Origin: Nissolia schottii
Lineage: Eukaryota; Streptophyta; Magnoliopsida; Fabales; Fabaceae
Reading direction: 5' to 3'
Assembly: GCA_003254905.1 (NCBI GenBank)
Contig: QANU01013035.1
Span: 17,147 to 81,146 of the forward strand
DNA: 64,000 bases
Under the pieces are notes generated by a model. It saw nothing but the letters and a program-made list of their open reading frames with translations. It did not search any database and was not told the origin of the DNA. This document shows positions 13,947-26,130 of the stretch, in pieces. Position 1 is the stretch's first letter; each line of letters begins with the position of its first letter. Position numbers and translations under genes: made by a program.

Positions 13947-15374
13947 CGCTTTTAGTGAGTTAAAACTTAGAATCCCTATCTTATCTTGTGTATAAATTTA
14001 ATTAGGTAATTTTGACACATTTAGATTAGTTTTTGGATAGATTAAGAAACAAACATAACTTACCACCCATTTAGAGTTATAAAATGATATAGAATTATAT
14101 TCAAACCCATAATGTATTGAATTTAAGTGAAAATTGATTTAAAATTTTACGATTGAAATGAAAAAAAAAATTCAATTTTACTAGTATATTTTATCTATTT
14201 TATTAATTTATATTTATTATTTTTGAATTTTGTCACTCAGCTCTTCCATCTATCCCTTTTTCTATCCACCATGCACTCGACATCATGATTTTATCACATA
14301 CAATTTATCACTAATTTTAGAAGAGAGAAAAAGGATATTTTTTGCGTATAAAGAATGATTTGTAAATCAATTCCTTTTGAGTTTAATTTACTTTGAGAGA
14401 AAATTAAGAAATTGAATTCTCATTAGAATTAAATTTTATACTATTTTTGTGTTCCAAATCAAAAAATTAAATTATAATGCTTCTAAAATTAATGTATATT
14501 CTATAAACTATTTCAATATGATTTTTAAATTACACTACATCTAAACACACAAATTAAATTTTACTTTTCAAATAAAAAACTAAAAAATATATATTTCTAG
14601 GAAGTTTATTCTAACGAATCAAAGTAATTGATTGATCGAAAACTCCTACCACTCTTGTTCGTCTAATATACTAGTAGCATTTATAAAGCACAACGGCATT
14701 GGTTTTTTGCAGGGAAAAGTTCTCTCTTTCCTCTTCTTTTCATTTTTTTGAGCTGAAAAGTTCTCATATTTTAATCATAATCATACGTTGATGTGAGGAT
14801 ATTTGTGAAGAAATTTAAGAGATCATGAATTTATCCTTGCAAAAGTGTCTCACACGTAACGATATTTTGAAGTAAAAAAGGGGTAGAAAAACCCGTAGCT
14901 ATATTAACAATTAAATCCAAAACAGAGTAGTATATATATGCCAATAAAGATTAATACTTGTGCTATGCACATAAATTATTTTAAATTTGATAGTCTTATA
15001 TTTTAATATAAATTATTAAATTTTATTCTTCATATTTTTAAATGTTAAAAGTAAAAAAAGTGCTAATTTTTAAATTAAGAAAATAATGAAGTTAAATAAA
15101 ATAAGTTTAGTAAAATTTTAAATTTGAATTAAAAAAGATTTAGTAGAATTTAGTCAAAATAGTTTAGGCAAGAAAACATTCTCTAAAATTAATGCTGAAA
15201 AAAACTGTTCTTTAAATTAATATAGATTATCAATGCACTGCTGCCCATATTTTGAACCAACACAACAATTTATTGGGCAAATTAACCTTTTTATGTGACC
15301 ACCTACATGCAAGTGGCATGGAACGTGGAATCGCACAAAATATGTAGTGTAGTATAGTATAGTCCATAAAGAAC
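13947..15374. other. Intergenic DNA between p24 and the O-methyltransferase
   Basis: Strongly AT-rich with short A/T runs. No open frame with a recognisable domain and no repeat with clear ends. The rightmost ~150 bp are the likely 3' untranslated region of the methyltransferase. Confidence 0.6.
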
Positions 15375-18098
15375 TTAAGGGGTCTTGAGGAATTCCATGA
15401 CATGAAAGTTGAGGGCAGCGCATGCAACTCTGAAACCTTGGAATCCAGCAGCCTTAGCCAATGCCTCATACTCTTTCTGGGTTCTCTCTCTTCCGCCAGA
15501 GCTATGGCACAACATTATCACGTCCATTTGATGCACAAACTTTGCTTCCAAGCTCGATTCCGGGCCCACCGGAACAATGCACTCGGCCAATATCACCTTG
15601 CCGGTCTCAGGTGGTAAGGATTCATAGCAATTCCTCAGAAATTTCACGCATCGCTCCTCATTCCAGTCATGACATATCCACTGCATCCACGCATGCATTT
15701 ACAATTCAAAGAAATTGCAAGTGGTGGAAAACATTTTATTTAGATTTAACACTTTTAATATTGCCTTAAAATGAAATATTTGAAGTTGTCTCGATAACTA
15801 CGTGAAAGCATGTCTTAATATGGTTATAGTGGCTTTAACACAATCTCTAAAATTATCTATCTCAAAAGCTTAAATTGATGGAAGTAGGAAATATTAATGA
15901 TTTTATATTATATCTCTTCAAAGACATAATATTCGAATGAATGAATAGCTTCCTTCAGAAAAAAAAAGAAATAACTCTCACCTTCATGAAAATGGCATCA
16001 GCTTTGGGAACACTCACAAACATGTCTCCACCAACATGCTCCACACCTGCACCCATCACATACAAGGCCCGTCTAAAATTTAAAAAAAACAATGTGATAT
16101 GAGCTAGGCCCAGGCTCAAGTACTGAAAACAAAAATTCTATTTATTACAAATGATGAAGTCCAAGCCCACCACTCACTGCAACTGATACCAATAGTTATA
16201 TTATGTAACCTAACCCTGGACCAAAAAATGAAAGTCTAACTAACTGTTAACAAAAAAAATGGCCTAATTAATTATTGACAAAAGCCTAATTAATTGAATT
16301 TCATGAATGAGATAATGAGGAAAAGAAGCAGGTTAAAACACCATACAAACTTCATATACAAGATAAGTTATTAAAATCGGATTGGATTGGATGAGTTAAT
16401 TTGAACTAGCTAAAACGCAGTGAACTAACCACTTGTTCGGTTCAATTTTTTATTTTGACATACGTTTAAACAATTGACTCGGTCAAATTTGTTTGACCTA
16501 ACCAAAATTATATGAACTCGGCTATGAGTGCACTTGTTCTGATTCATTATTCATTGGCTAAACAGGTGAATAGTGGCCCATTGACTTATATGAAGTACTA
16601 AAATGAATCACCTGGATAGGATGGAGCTTCTTGAATGACATGGGGTAAGTCGAAATTAATGGCCTTTATGTTTGGGTATTTAGAGACAATCATGTTGAGA
16701 ACAGCTCCGGTGCCACCGCCAACATCAACCAAAGATCCAAGACCCTCAAAGCCTTTGTAGGTCTCAAGAATTCTGTGCATTATGATGGTAGAAATATTGG
16801 ACATCCCTTCGTTGAAAAGCTTGTTGAACATTGGATTTTGCCCATGGAATTCAAACGCAGTCATTCCATAAGCATTGTCGAATGGAAACCCACCCTCCCT
16901 TATTGAATCTGTCAAGTGGTACCTACAACATAAACACATTCATATGTATGGTAATTTAGCTATTCACTAAATTAATGTTTTAGTTGAATAATCAAAGGTA
17001 CAATAAGGATTTACATCCTTTGACTATAAGGATTTTTTTTGGTACAGTCAAAATATGTAAAAAGACATAATAAGCTATTCAATTAAAAGAGACGTATAAA
17101 TAATGAATTGCCTCTTACGATTAAAAGTATGTAAATCCTTATTATTTAGCTATTTATAGTGTAAAGAGACATATAAAATCATTTAATTGTCTCTACTTAA
17201 TAACTTAATTTTTTAGAAAATATAATTTTACTATGACCAAAAAGCCTAAAGTTTAATTCTCTGTCAATCCTATTCCAAATATTTATCCACTGCAAGTAAA
17301 AAAAAGCTATTACATGAAGAAAAAACTGCCCTTTATTTTTCAAGAGTTTCTGTAACCCTTCCTAAAATTAATCCTAGAAAAAAAGTTGAAAACAAGAAAT
17401 AAAATCAACCAAACCCCTAGCTTACAACTATATTATGGTCAGATATAAGTTTTAGAAAGAAAAAAAAAAACAAAAATAAAAGTTAATGCTCAATTTGGTT
17501 TGAGAGAAATGTCTCAATTTTTTGGGGTAATTCTTAAAATTTTTTACTACTACACAAGTTAGTTCCTAAAAAAAAATTAGATGAAGAAACTAAGTTGATC
17601 CTAAAAAAATTCAAAATCTAAATTAACACTTAAATTTTTTCAAGAAGCAAATTGGGAGTTATCTCAAAATAAAATTGAAAAGTGAGGAAATTAATGCTGG
17701 CGTACATACCACATGTCCTTAAGGACTTTGTGATGGTGCATGAGAAAGGGAGCGATCATAGAGACACCAACTTCATTATCGTTGACAAAGTACTTTGCCA
17801 AATGGGAAAGACCATAGCGCTTCTGATCATGATCGTGATGATGCTGATCTGCCTTGCAAGTGAGGATGTTGGAGGCGACCAAGAGTGGCAGCAACCTGTC
17901 CAGCATGGAAGCTGCCTCCGGGTTCCTTATCGTTGGTATCTCAGAAACTATTTGATGAGCTGAAAGGTATGCTCCATGCCCAGCCTTTGCTATTGTTTCT
18001 ATGATGCCAAGCTCCAAAGCTGACTTCATCACCATGGGAACCGCCGAGGCACCCGCCAGCTCCATGGCCAACAGGAATGCTTCCTCGTCCACTTGCAT
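15375..18098 (-). CDS. COMT-like SAM-dependent O-methyltransferase with altered substrate pocket
   Basis: A class II plant O-methyltransferase of the caffeic acid/flavonoid COMT family (cytosolic, dimeric). Minus-strand exons are 18098-17710, 16922-16612, 16046-15982 and 15680-15375, giving 356 aa against about 365 for COMT. The N terminus is ~13 aa shorter because an in-frame TAG lies five codons upstream. An N-terminal dimerisation domain comes first. SAM-binding LVDVGGGTG and FDLPHVI follow, then the catalytic base His259 in WICHDW, with Glu288 and Glu320 as its partners. Much of the core ([19 protein letters not shown]) is near-identical to COMT. At the positions of alfalfa COMT Asn131 and Asn324, which contact the phenolic ring, this protein has His121 and Ser315. 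A substrate other than caffeate or 5-hydroxyconiferaldehyde is therefore likely. Intron 1 holds a MITE. Confidence 0.9.
16998..17149. mobile_element. Small MITE in intron 1 of the O-methyltransferase
   Basis: AATAAGGATTTACAT near 17000 recurs as its reverse complement ATGTAAATCCTTATT near 17130-17145, giving a ~150-bp AT-rich element with ~15-bp inverted ends. No target duplication is certain. It lies in the intron and does not disturb splice sites. Confidence 0.5.
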
Positions 18099-19899
18099 CC
18101 TTCTCTCGCCCTATGCTTGCTCTGCTTTAGGAACAAGATTAATTGCTCACATAAACACTAGGAAAATAATTGATGCTGGTATATTAATTCATTCAATGAT
18201 ATATGCTGCAGGTTTGAATATGTTTTTGCATGCATTGTGACGTCAGACTTTATCAGAACAAATTTACCTAACTATAAAAATGTACAAAAATGTGACTTGA
18301 CGTGACGGATAATCTCTGCTCTTAATTGCTGGCCCTTTTTTTCCTCTTTAGTGGTTTCTCTTATTTCGACAAAAATTAATGTTGCAGGTGCTTTGTGATA
18401 TATGAATCTTTTATATCATGATATATATAAGAATTTATTGAATACTTTTTTGTGTTAAATTAGTTATTCACATTCTATTTTACATAGGTATTAAAAAATT
18501 AATTTAAAAATATAAAAATATAAAAAATTGATAGTATTTTATCTAATTATTTTTATTTATTATAAGTAGTTAGAATTATTATAATAAATAATTATAAGAA
18601 AAAAAGTTTTAAAAAATAATTAATATTATTTAAATTAAATAAATATTTTTAAAATATTAAAATATGAAGATGGATAACTAATTTAAAATAGAGGAGTAAA
18701 AGTTTATATGAAATCCTAATTATTGATCTCTGACTAAATCGTAATGTGTTTTAGTTTATTTTTAATTCATGACGGGTATAAACAGCCGAATAGGTTGAAG
18801 TCAGCATAGGAGATTGGATGAGAAAATTCTTAACTCTGTAGTAGGAAAGCTTTCCGTTATAAGTTGTTAGATTGATTAGTCATCGCAATTATTTTGTTTT
18901 GATTATTAATTAATATATTTGAATCCATCTCAGATGTATAGAGGGCAGTAAAAGTTGAACAATATCATTGTCCTATATGCTTTTTATTTATTTATTTGTT
19001 GATTTGGATAGACAGTGACATTTTTTTTCTAACAAGTTGATTTAATTCAGCACCCGTAAAGAATGCATAACGTTCAAAACAGAAGGTTGACGGTAACCCC
19101 GGGAGGGATTCTTACGTTTGAATGAGCGCTTCCTTAGTTACAACGACGGAAAAGGTCTAAGGGACCAAAATTTTTATAATATTATCCAATAAATATTATA
19201 ATATATTGTTAAATAATTATATATATATATTGATATACATATATATATATAGAAAGAAATTATTTTTAAATTATAAAATTAATTAATAAAAAATTTATTG
19301 TCAATTTTTTTAATAATCCTCTTATTTTATAAGTTAAAAGACTAGTAATAAAAATAAAATATTTTTATTTTAGTTATGAGTTTATTTTTTTACAGTATTT
19401 ATACTTGAAAAATCTCTATTTGTAATAACATTTGAAATAAAAAAGAGTCAATATTAAATAAATAAAACAAAAAATTAAAAAATATTACAAATTATTCATA
19501 TAAACAATTGATACATATAACTCAGAGATTGACATAACATCAACTTAATAATGTTAAACTTGTGTGATGCTTAGTGAAGTTAATAGGATAAAATGGTTCT
19601 ATTAATTCACATTGATAATTGAAACATAATTTTCTATACTTTTCTACATGAGTGCAAATAGAGATAAACACTTTATAATTTATTGTAGTTGAATTTGTCA
19701 TTAAACTTTTATAATTGAGTGCAAAGGGAAGATGGGTGAGACGAGTTTTTTAGTTAGTTAAAATTTAAATGAATAAAAAGAAATTGAAGTTAACTATTGG
19801 AAGTAAAAAAGAAGGATGGAGAAGTTAATAGTTTATATTACATATGAAATCTACTACTAAAATATCACAATTTCCATGTTATTGGGGTACATAAAGTAC

Positions 19900-19946
<47 letters not shown>

Positions 19947-19990
19947 TATGAATTTTGTGGGGGACCTACAAAGCCCCCTCCTATTCGTCC
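18099..19990. other. Gene-poor region, left part
   Basis: The first few hundred bases are the promoter and leader of the methyltransferase. Beyond them the DNA is very AT-rich with no credible gene. An (AT)n(AG)n compound microsatellite lies near the right end. Confidence 0.6.
19901..19943. repeat. (AT)n(AG)n compound microsatellite
   Basis: Twelve bases of AT repeat pass directly into about 31 bases of AG repeat. A likely polymorphic marker site. Confidence 0.9.
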
Positions 19991-19997
19991 CTACTTA

Positions 19998-20278
19998 GTT
20001 ATACGGAAAATTATCATAATTATCTCTAATATTAGCAGCATGAATCAAGTTCATCTTCAAAATATAAAAATCATTAAATTCATTCTTAAAGTTGTAAAAA
20101 ATTAATCAAATTAGTTTTTGAGATAGACTAATTTAATTGAGGTTGAAGAATTAATTTGATTAACTTTTGATAATTTTAAATATAAATTTGATAATTTTTA
20201 TATTTTGAGGGCAAACTTGATCAATGATGTCAATATTGATGACGATTTAATTACATCATGATCATCCGTGTATACTTT
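19998..20278. mobile_element. Foldback/MITE-like inverted repeat (~280 bp)
   Basis: The left arm (about 20040-20125) and right arm (about 20140-20230) are imperfect reverse complements over some 80 bp. Shared blocks include TCAAAATATAAAAAT and TTAATCAAATTA. The complementarity extends outward to ATACGGA-like ends. RNA from either strand would fold into a long hairpin. No coding sequence is present. Superfamily unassigned. Confidence 0.55.
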
Positions 20279-22660
20279 TCTTTTGATGGAGTTACATTGG
20301 CTATATGTGAATAAATTATTCCAAACTCTCCTAATGAACACTAACTCCCTAATGATAAAAGAATTAGACGACACTTATTTTTTTTTTTAAATATGTCTTT
20401 CACATTTTGACGCTCAAAAGATTTTACAAATTATTTATGAGCCTCTTTTACGCACAAAAGAGAATTAAAGAGACTTTGTAATCACGTAAGAGAGAATAAA
20501 AAGATTGTAATAGTCTTGTCTAATATCTTCAATTAAAATAAGTTTTTCGTTAATGTGCATTTTTTATATCCTATAATTTTATCTTTTTGGGAAAAAAATT
20601 ATTTGGTGACATTTTCCATGTCTAGTACCTTTGTTTTTCTAGGTAAAAAATATTTTTTTATTAATGAGATTTTTTTTTTGTGTTTAGTCTTCTCTTTTCA
20701 ATTAAAAATTATTTTTTGATTTAAGGACAATTTTCATTTCCTACGTCATTGTCTTTTGTTAAAAAGAAATTTTCCAACCAAAAAATTCACAGATATGCAA
20801 TACTACTATGCAAGTGGTGACCGTGGTCGTCAAATTATCACAATGTACGGCTTGTTGGTATTTTTTTTTCCTTTCTTTCTTTTTGTGTGTTGTGATTTAT
20901 TTATTTATTTATTTTTTTGTTGGGAGTGGGTCAGAGGAAGACGCCATATATATGATACCGTGATAGTGAACCAACAGCAAATATGCACCAAGTTATGTTC
21001 CAATGCTATACATATCTGGTCATACAAGTTTTTCAAAATTGAGTAAGAACCAATTAATCCTTCACTATTTACTTGTTTACTAATATTATTATTGACGTTG
21101 ATTAGTTCAGTTACATTAGTGGTTTCAAAGAGAGAAGTTTTCCAATTAATCTAGATACTTTGTTAAGGAAGTTAAAATTAATAATGTGAAGGTGCGTAAA
21201 AATTCAGTGAGGATAAGGTAGATTTAACTTTTTCCCAACAAGATCAGGTCAAAGTTTTTATGTGCTTCGCTTCAAATATATAGTATCATATAGTTTATTA
21301 GTTCAGCTTATTTTAGTTACGCCTACAAAATTTTTATTTACGTATCGGAAATTTAAAAAAAAAAGAAAAAGAAATAGTAAAACATATGTAACACGTCCAA
21401 TTGAAAGTTTAATTACACTATAAGTTGATATTATCCTTAAGGAAAGGGAGAAAATCTTGTTCACTTAGAAGTGGAGAAAATTTACATTTAAGCTCAATGG
21501 AAAGGAAAAGTATTTACATAAAATACATGTTAATGAGGTTCATCATGAACGAACAGCTGAACATTATAAGACACGTGATGATACCAACCTCCTTTCCTTT
21601 GGTACAAAGACAAAGACCGTTCACATGCTATGTTATAAATATATATTGTGATTATTTTGAAGTCACGCAGTAGTGTAGTGCTAAAGCAAAGGCGTTACCT
21701 AGTTTGAATTAGAAAAATATCATAGAAAAAATTACATGCTATATCATTATTAAAGTTCCATCCATCTTGGCTTACTGGGCTTTCTTAATTTTTGAGCCGT
21801 GGGAGTGCTGAAGCGTAGTCCTTAATCTCCTATCTTCTCCCTTTAAGACTGGAACATTGGCCAGCTATTATTATATACGGCATAGGATAATAATACGTGA
21901 TTTTTCTAAATTCAACCAATTTTGTTATTATTTTTTGATCTAATATGATATATTGATGTATCATAATTTAATTTAATAAATTAATATTTTTTAATACAAT
22001 ATTTATAGAATGGTATATCATAAACTCAAATAATACACAAATCTCTAAATCTTTCATAAATTAGTTATTTCAATGACTTTAGACACAAAATATTGACAAA
22101 ACTGACAACATAAAAAAAATATAAAAGATTAACAAAATTCGATGAATTTAATTTTAAAAATTATTAAAATAGAAAAAATTAATAAAATAAGATATTTATC
22201 AACGTACACGTGAGAAATCACCATAATAATAACTTTGGATCGATGTGTGGTAGCTATAGCCTATATGCTAATAATATCCTCTTTAATATTGGTCCCATAG
22301 CGTGTTGCTCCTTTTTGTTCATTTTTATACCTTGTGTGTAGTCGTGTTACAAGTAATAATGGTTCTGGCAGCGTATGTGTATATATTGCCTAGTAGCTAG
22401 TTAGATATATTGATCAAGACCAATATACCCCATGCTATATATATATATATAGTCTTATCATATCCATACATAATCATAATAACAACTGCGATCAAATTAT
22501 TTAGTTAACAAAAACTATCGTTAATCAACTGCCTAAGTCGAAAAAGTGAGCAAATTAATTAAATTAGGTTTTTTTGTCAAATGAAGTTTTACTTGTATAT
22601 ATTAAATCAAGGGATTTTATGTGAAAAAAGTATTTTCGTTTTGTTTGGAATGTCAAAATT
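20279..22660. other. Gene-poor region, middle part
   Basis: AT-rich with scattered T and A runs. The frames at 20756-21046 and 21425-21673 encode low-complexity or Lys/Ile-rich peptides without a domain. An ATATAT run lies at 22439-22451. No supported gene. Confidence 0.55.
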
Positions 22661-22668
22661 GGTTACAT

Positions 22669-23359
22669 ATAGGGCTATTAAAATGAGCCCGACCCGCGAG
22701 TCTGGTTAAATGGACGGACATTACATACAAAAAATAGATCTGTGAAAATTTAAAAAAATATAGCCTAGCCCGATTTAGCCCGTGGGCTAAACGAGCCATC
22801 TCGTGAATCTTTTTTTTTTTAATACCAAAATTTTAATAGTTTCATTTTGGACTTTAAATTTTATTTTGGAGTTTAACAGTTTAGGGTTTAACTATTCAGA
22901 CTTATAATTGAACATGTTTAACTATTTATTATGTTTAATTACTTAACTGTATTTATATTGCTGTAGAGCTATGACTCACATAACATAACATGACTCACAT
23001 CAATGTTATATGTCGTCATTTAATTAATAAAGGTTGTATTAATTCATGAATCGATTTCAAATAGCATTTGATATCTTTCAAGCAAGATAGTTGAAGGAGC
23101 AAAAAGATAATATAATCTTGCAATCAACCATTTAAACTGTTTCTTTCTGGTTAATTAATAGATGGAAGATAAAAAATAGCTAAAAATGACCACACATACT
23201 TATTCACAACTTTATATTTAAAATCATAAAAATAGACCAAAATTTTTAATTTTTTTTTAAAAAGGGCTAACATGCTGACTCGTTTAGGCCCGAATTGAAC
23301 ATAAACAAGCCAAACTCTAAAAAGAGGCATAATTTTGGCCTAGCCCATTTGACACCCTT
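22669..23359. mobile_element. Non-autonomous hAT-type element A
   Basis: It starts AGGGCTATTAAAATGAGCC and ends GGCCTAGCCCATTTGACACCC, an imperfect inverted pair. GGTTACAT (22661-22668) and GGTTACAC (23360-23367) flank it as an 8-bp target duplication with one mismatch. Eight-base duplications and AGGG ends fit the hAT superfamily. No transposase is encoded. The ends resemble those of the element at 25658. Confidence 0.65.
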
Positions 23360-24725
23360 GGTTACACATATGGAAAGTATGTTTTTGGTATCCATAAACT
23401 TTTGTGCGAAAAATTAGATGAATGTCTAGGTGTTTACTTTTAGTATTCACCAATACCTTGTCATTTAGGATGTGTTTGTGAGTTAAATTTTTGGAAGAAA
23501 AAAAAGAAGACTTTAAAGAATTTAGTCATAATTTTTACATTGAATCTTAAGAAATTCAACCAATCAACCCCCTAAATATAAAGTATTAAAATTATTTATT
23601 TTTAAATATTGAATCATCAGATTCAACATGAATATATATTATATGAAAACGAATCCATGCATAAATTAAACTTTTTTCAAAATTGTTTAAGATGTATTTT
23701 TTTTCATTAAACTCGTCACATTTTTATTCTCATTATTAAAAAAAATGCTTTGGTCAGCGCTAAAACGTCTTACACATCTTATGGCAACGACGTTATTCCA
23801 GGTTGTTAAAATCAAGATATTATATAAGATCAAAAAAATCAAAATAAAAACATAGAACATGCATGAAATTGTAAGATCGTTCGATCTAATTGATAATAGT
23901 GAATTGGTTAACTTTTTTAAAATTGTAAAATTATGATTTTACGATTTAAATTGAGATGTTAACAATTTTACATGTTATGAATCATGGAGTAGGTTGAGCA
24001 TCATAATTAGCATCAACCTCCTTATTGTCATTGTTAGAGTTGTCGCCATCGTCACATGATCGGACATCACATGAGAAGTTGTCGATGATTCTCTATAAAA
24101 ACTTGAACAATTTCAATGAGACAACAATTACTGAAGAGACCACAGACACTCTCTCAAGTAAGAGAAGTGTGCCCGACATTAGACAAGATGCTCTTAAAGT
24201 AAAAGAATGAACAAAGAGTGATGGAAAGAAGCTAAAGACTCTATTGAAATAGAAGAAACACAAGAGATACCAAGAAAGAGCCATAGGATTGATAATCCTG
24301 ATTATATATGATTTTAATTTAAACGTTTCAACAGAGGAAGAGTTCACAAAAAAACCCAGTCAAAGCATTTCTCAAAGCTTACTTTCCCAGTTGTAATTAT
24401 GATTAGAGTTATTATTTAGCGATTAATAGCTAGAACAATATTTTAGATTTTAATAGCAACTTTATATTTTTTATGCAAGAACATTTGTACCATTTTTTTA
24501 ATGAAATTCATTTTTGTTATTACAAGAAATCTTTGAATTATGTGGACTGATAGTTAGATAGTTTTTTCACAATAATGAATGGTTGATCTTATTATATTAT
24601 TCTGGTTAGTATTAACAAAATTTGACTGTTTTTAAATTACCAAATAAAAATAAGTTTATAGATGATTCAATTTTTTATTAAAAAATGGAAAAATAAATTA
24701 CATAATGTTAAATATATATTTAATT

Positions 24726-25390
24726 TATGGCTGGGACAAAGCAAGTCATTGCCATAAAGATTGAAATTGTTCTTTCCTTACCACATTTAAATGTTGTTAT
24801 TATAGAGGTTAATATTTTGGAGTGACATTGGATTTTATTGCAATAGAGTTTATCTTTCGCATCGACAATACTATGGTTGTTGTAGATATTAACCTATAGC
24901 AACATAATTTATTGTCATTGCCATATAGTTTCTCTTTCCTAGTGACATTTGAATGTTGTTACTATAGAAGTTAATTGTTGCAATGACATTGGATATCGTT
25001 GCAATAGAGTTTGTCTTTCTCTACGAAAATCACTGTTGTTGTCATAGAAATTAATTTATAGCAACGGCATCTAAAGTCCTAGTCATAGAGTTTCTCTTTC
25101 TAAGCAACATCTAAAGTTGTTGCAGTATAGGTAGACCTATGACAACGATATTGCACGTCGTTGCCATGGAGTTTCTCTTTCCCATCGATATTGAAATTTG
25201 ACAGCGAAAATAAAAGTCGTTGTCGTAGAGTTGCTACTTCTCCGTGACTTTTAAATTTGTTATTGTAGATATGCATCTATGACAATGACTTTTTGAGTTA
25301 TTGTATTATATGCAATCTATAACGACAACATTATAAGTTGTTGTTATATAGTTGTTCTTTCACAACGACTTTTTATATCACTGACATAAT
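24726..25390. repeat. Degenerate ~81-bp tandem array
   Basis: The phrase GAGTTTCTCTTTC or a close variant recurs at about 24846, 24926, 25007, 25088 and 25169, a spacing of 80-81 bp, then at shorter and longer steps to 25350. Each unit also carries GTTGTTGTYATAG and GCAACGACATT-like blocks, which are partial inverted complements of each other. About eight diverged units are visible. Short GTCGTTG-type repeats in arrays are typical of CACTA transposon subterminal regions, but no CACTA ends or transposase were found. Confidence 0.6.
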
Positions 25391-25400
25391 TATGCACTAC

Positions 25401-25583
25401 AAAAATGCTACATGTACACCCAATTTTATATACTCATACTGTCATACATACATCATTAATAATGCACAAACTTTATTCTCATGAGTGCACAAACATTACA
25501 AGCATTAAAACACAAACTTTATGTATATAAGTATAGGGTGTATGTATGGTGTATATCTTTTGGTGTACGTGTAGCAGGACTCT
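25401..25583. mobile_element. MITE with TGCTACATGTACACC ends
   Basis: TGCTACATGTACACC at 25406-25420 is mirrored by GGTGTACGTGTAGCA at 25562-25576, a 15-bp inverted repeat with one mismatch. It encloses ~180 bp rich in TGTATG/CATACA. It lies immediately after the 81-bp array, so it may be nested in a larger, decayed element. Confidence 0.6.
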
Positions 25584-25657
25584 TATCCACTATACCAATG
25601 AAATAATAAAAATCGCTGACATATAATATATATATCGACAATGTATAATGTTGATAC

Positions 25658-25980
25658 TAGGGCTGTCAAAATGAGTCCGCCTCGCTAGCCCAGCACGTTT
25701 ATCCTGTTAAATGGACGGACGAAACATATAAAATGCGGCCCGTGAATAGTAAAAGCTCATTTAAGCCTGATCCATTTAGCCACACAGGCCAAATTGGCTC
25801 GTTTAGTATTAACATAGGCAAAACCCACGGACTAACCTATTTACCTACATAAATGGACGAACCAAACATATAAAAATTGGCCAGCAAATTGTAAAAGCTC
25901 ATTAAGGCCAGACCTGTTTAGGCTCGTGGGTTAGTCGGGTCAGGCCTATACGGGTCAGACTGGCCCGTTTGACAGACCTA
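25658..25980. mobile_element. Non-autonomous hAT-type element B (323 bp)
   Basis: The ends TAGGGCTGTCAAAATG and CCCGTTTGACAGACCTA are inverted repeats. The element is flanked by GTTGATAC (25650-25657) and GTTGCTAC (25981-25988), an 8-bp target duplication with one mismatch. Inside, a ~100-bp segment (AAATGGACGRA...AAAGCTCATTWAGGCC) occurs twice in tandem. It has no coding capacity. Confidence 0.75.
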
Positions 25981-26130
25981 GTTGCTACTATAAATGGTTG
26001 ACCTAGCGACTAAACCAACGACACTATGAAGTTGCTGAGATTTAGCCATTTTCCCCAACAATGTAGGTGTATTTGAGAAAAAGTCATTATGAGAAATTTA
26101 ATTCTAACAGTGAATGCATATTAATCAAAA

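Noticed and set aside
20756..21046. 96-codon plus frame
   Set aside because: Homopolymer-rich Phe/Leu stretch with no homology I know and no promoter or splice context.
24726..25390. CRISPR-like array
   Set aside because: Units are ~81 bp, diverged and without unique spacers; the genome is a plant's.
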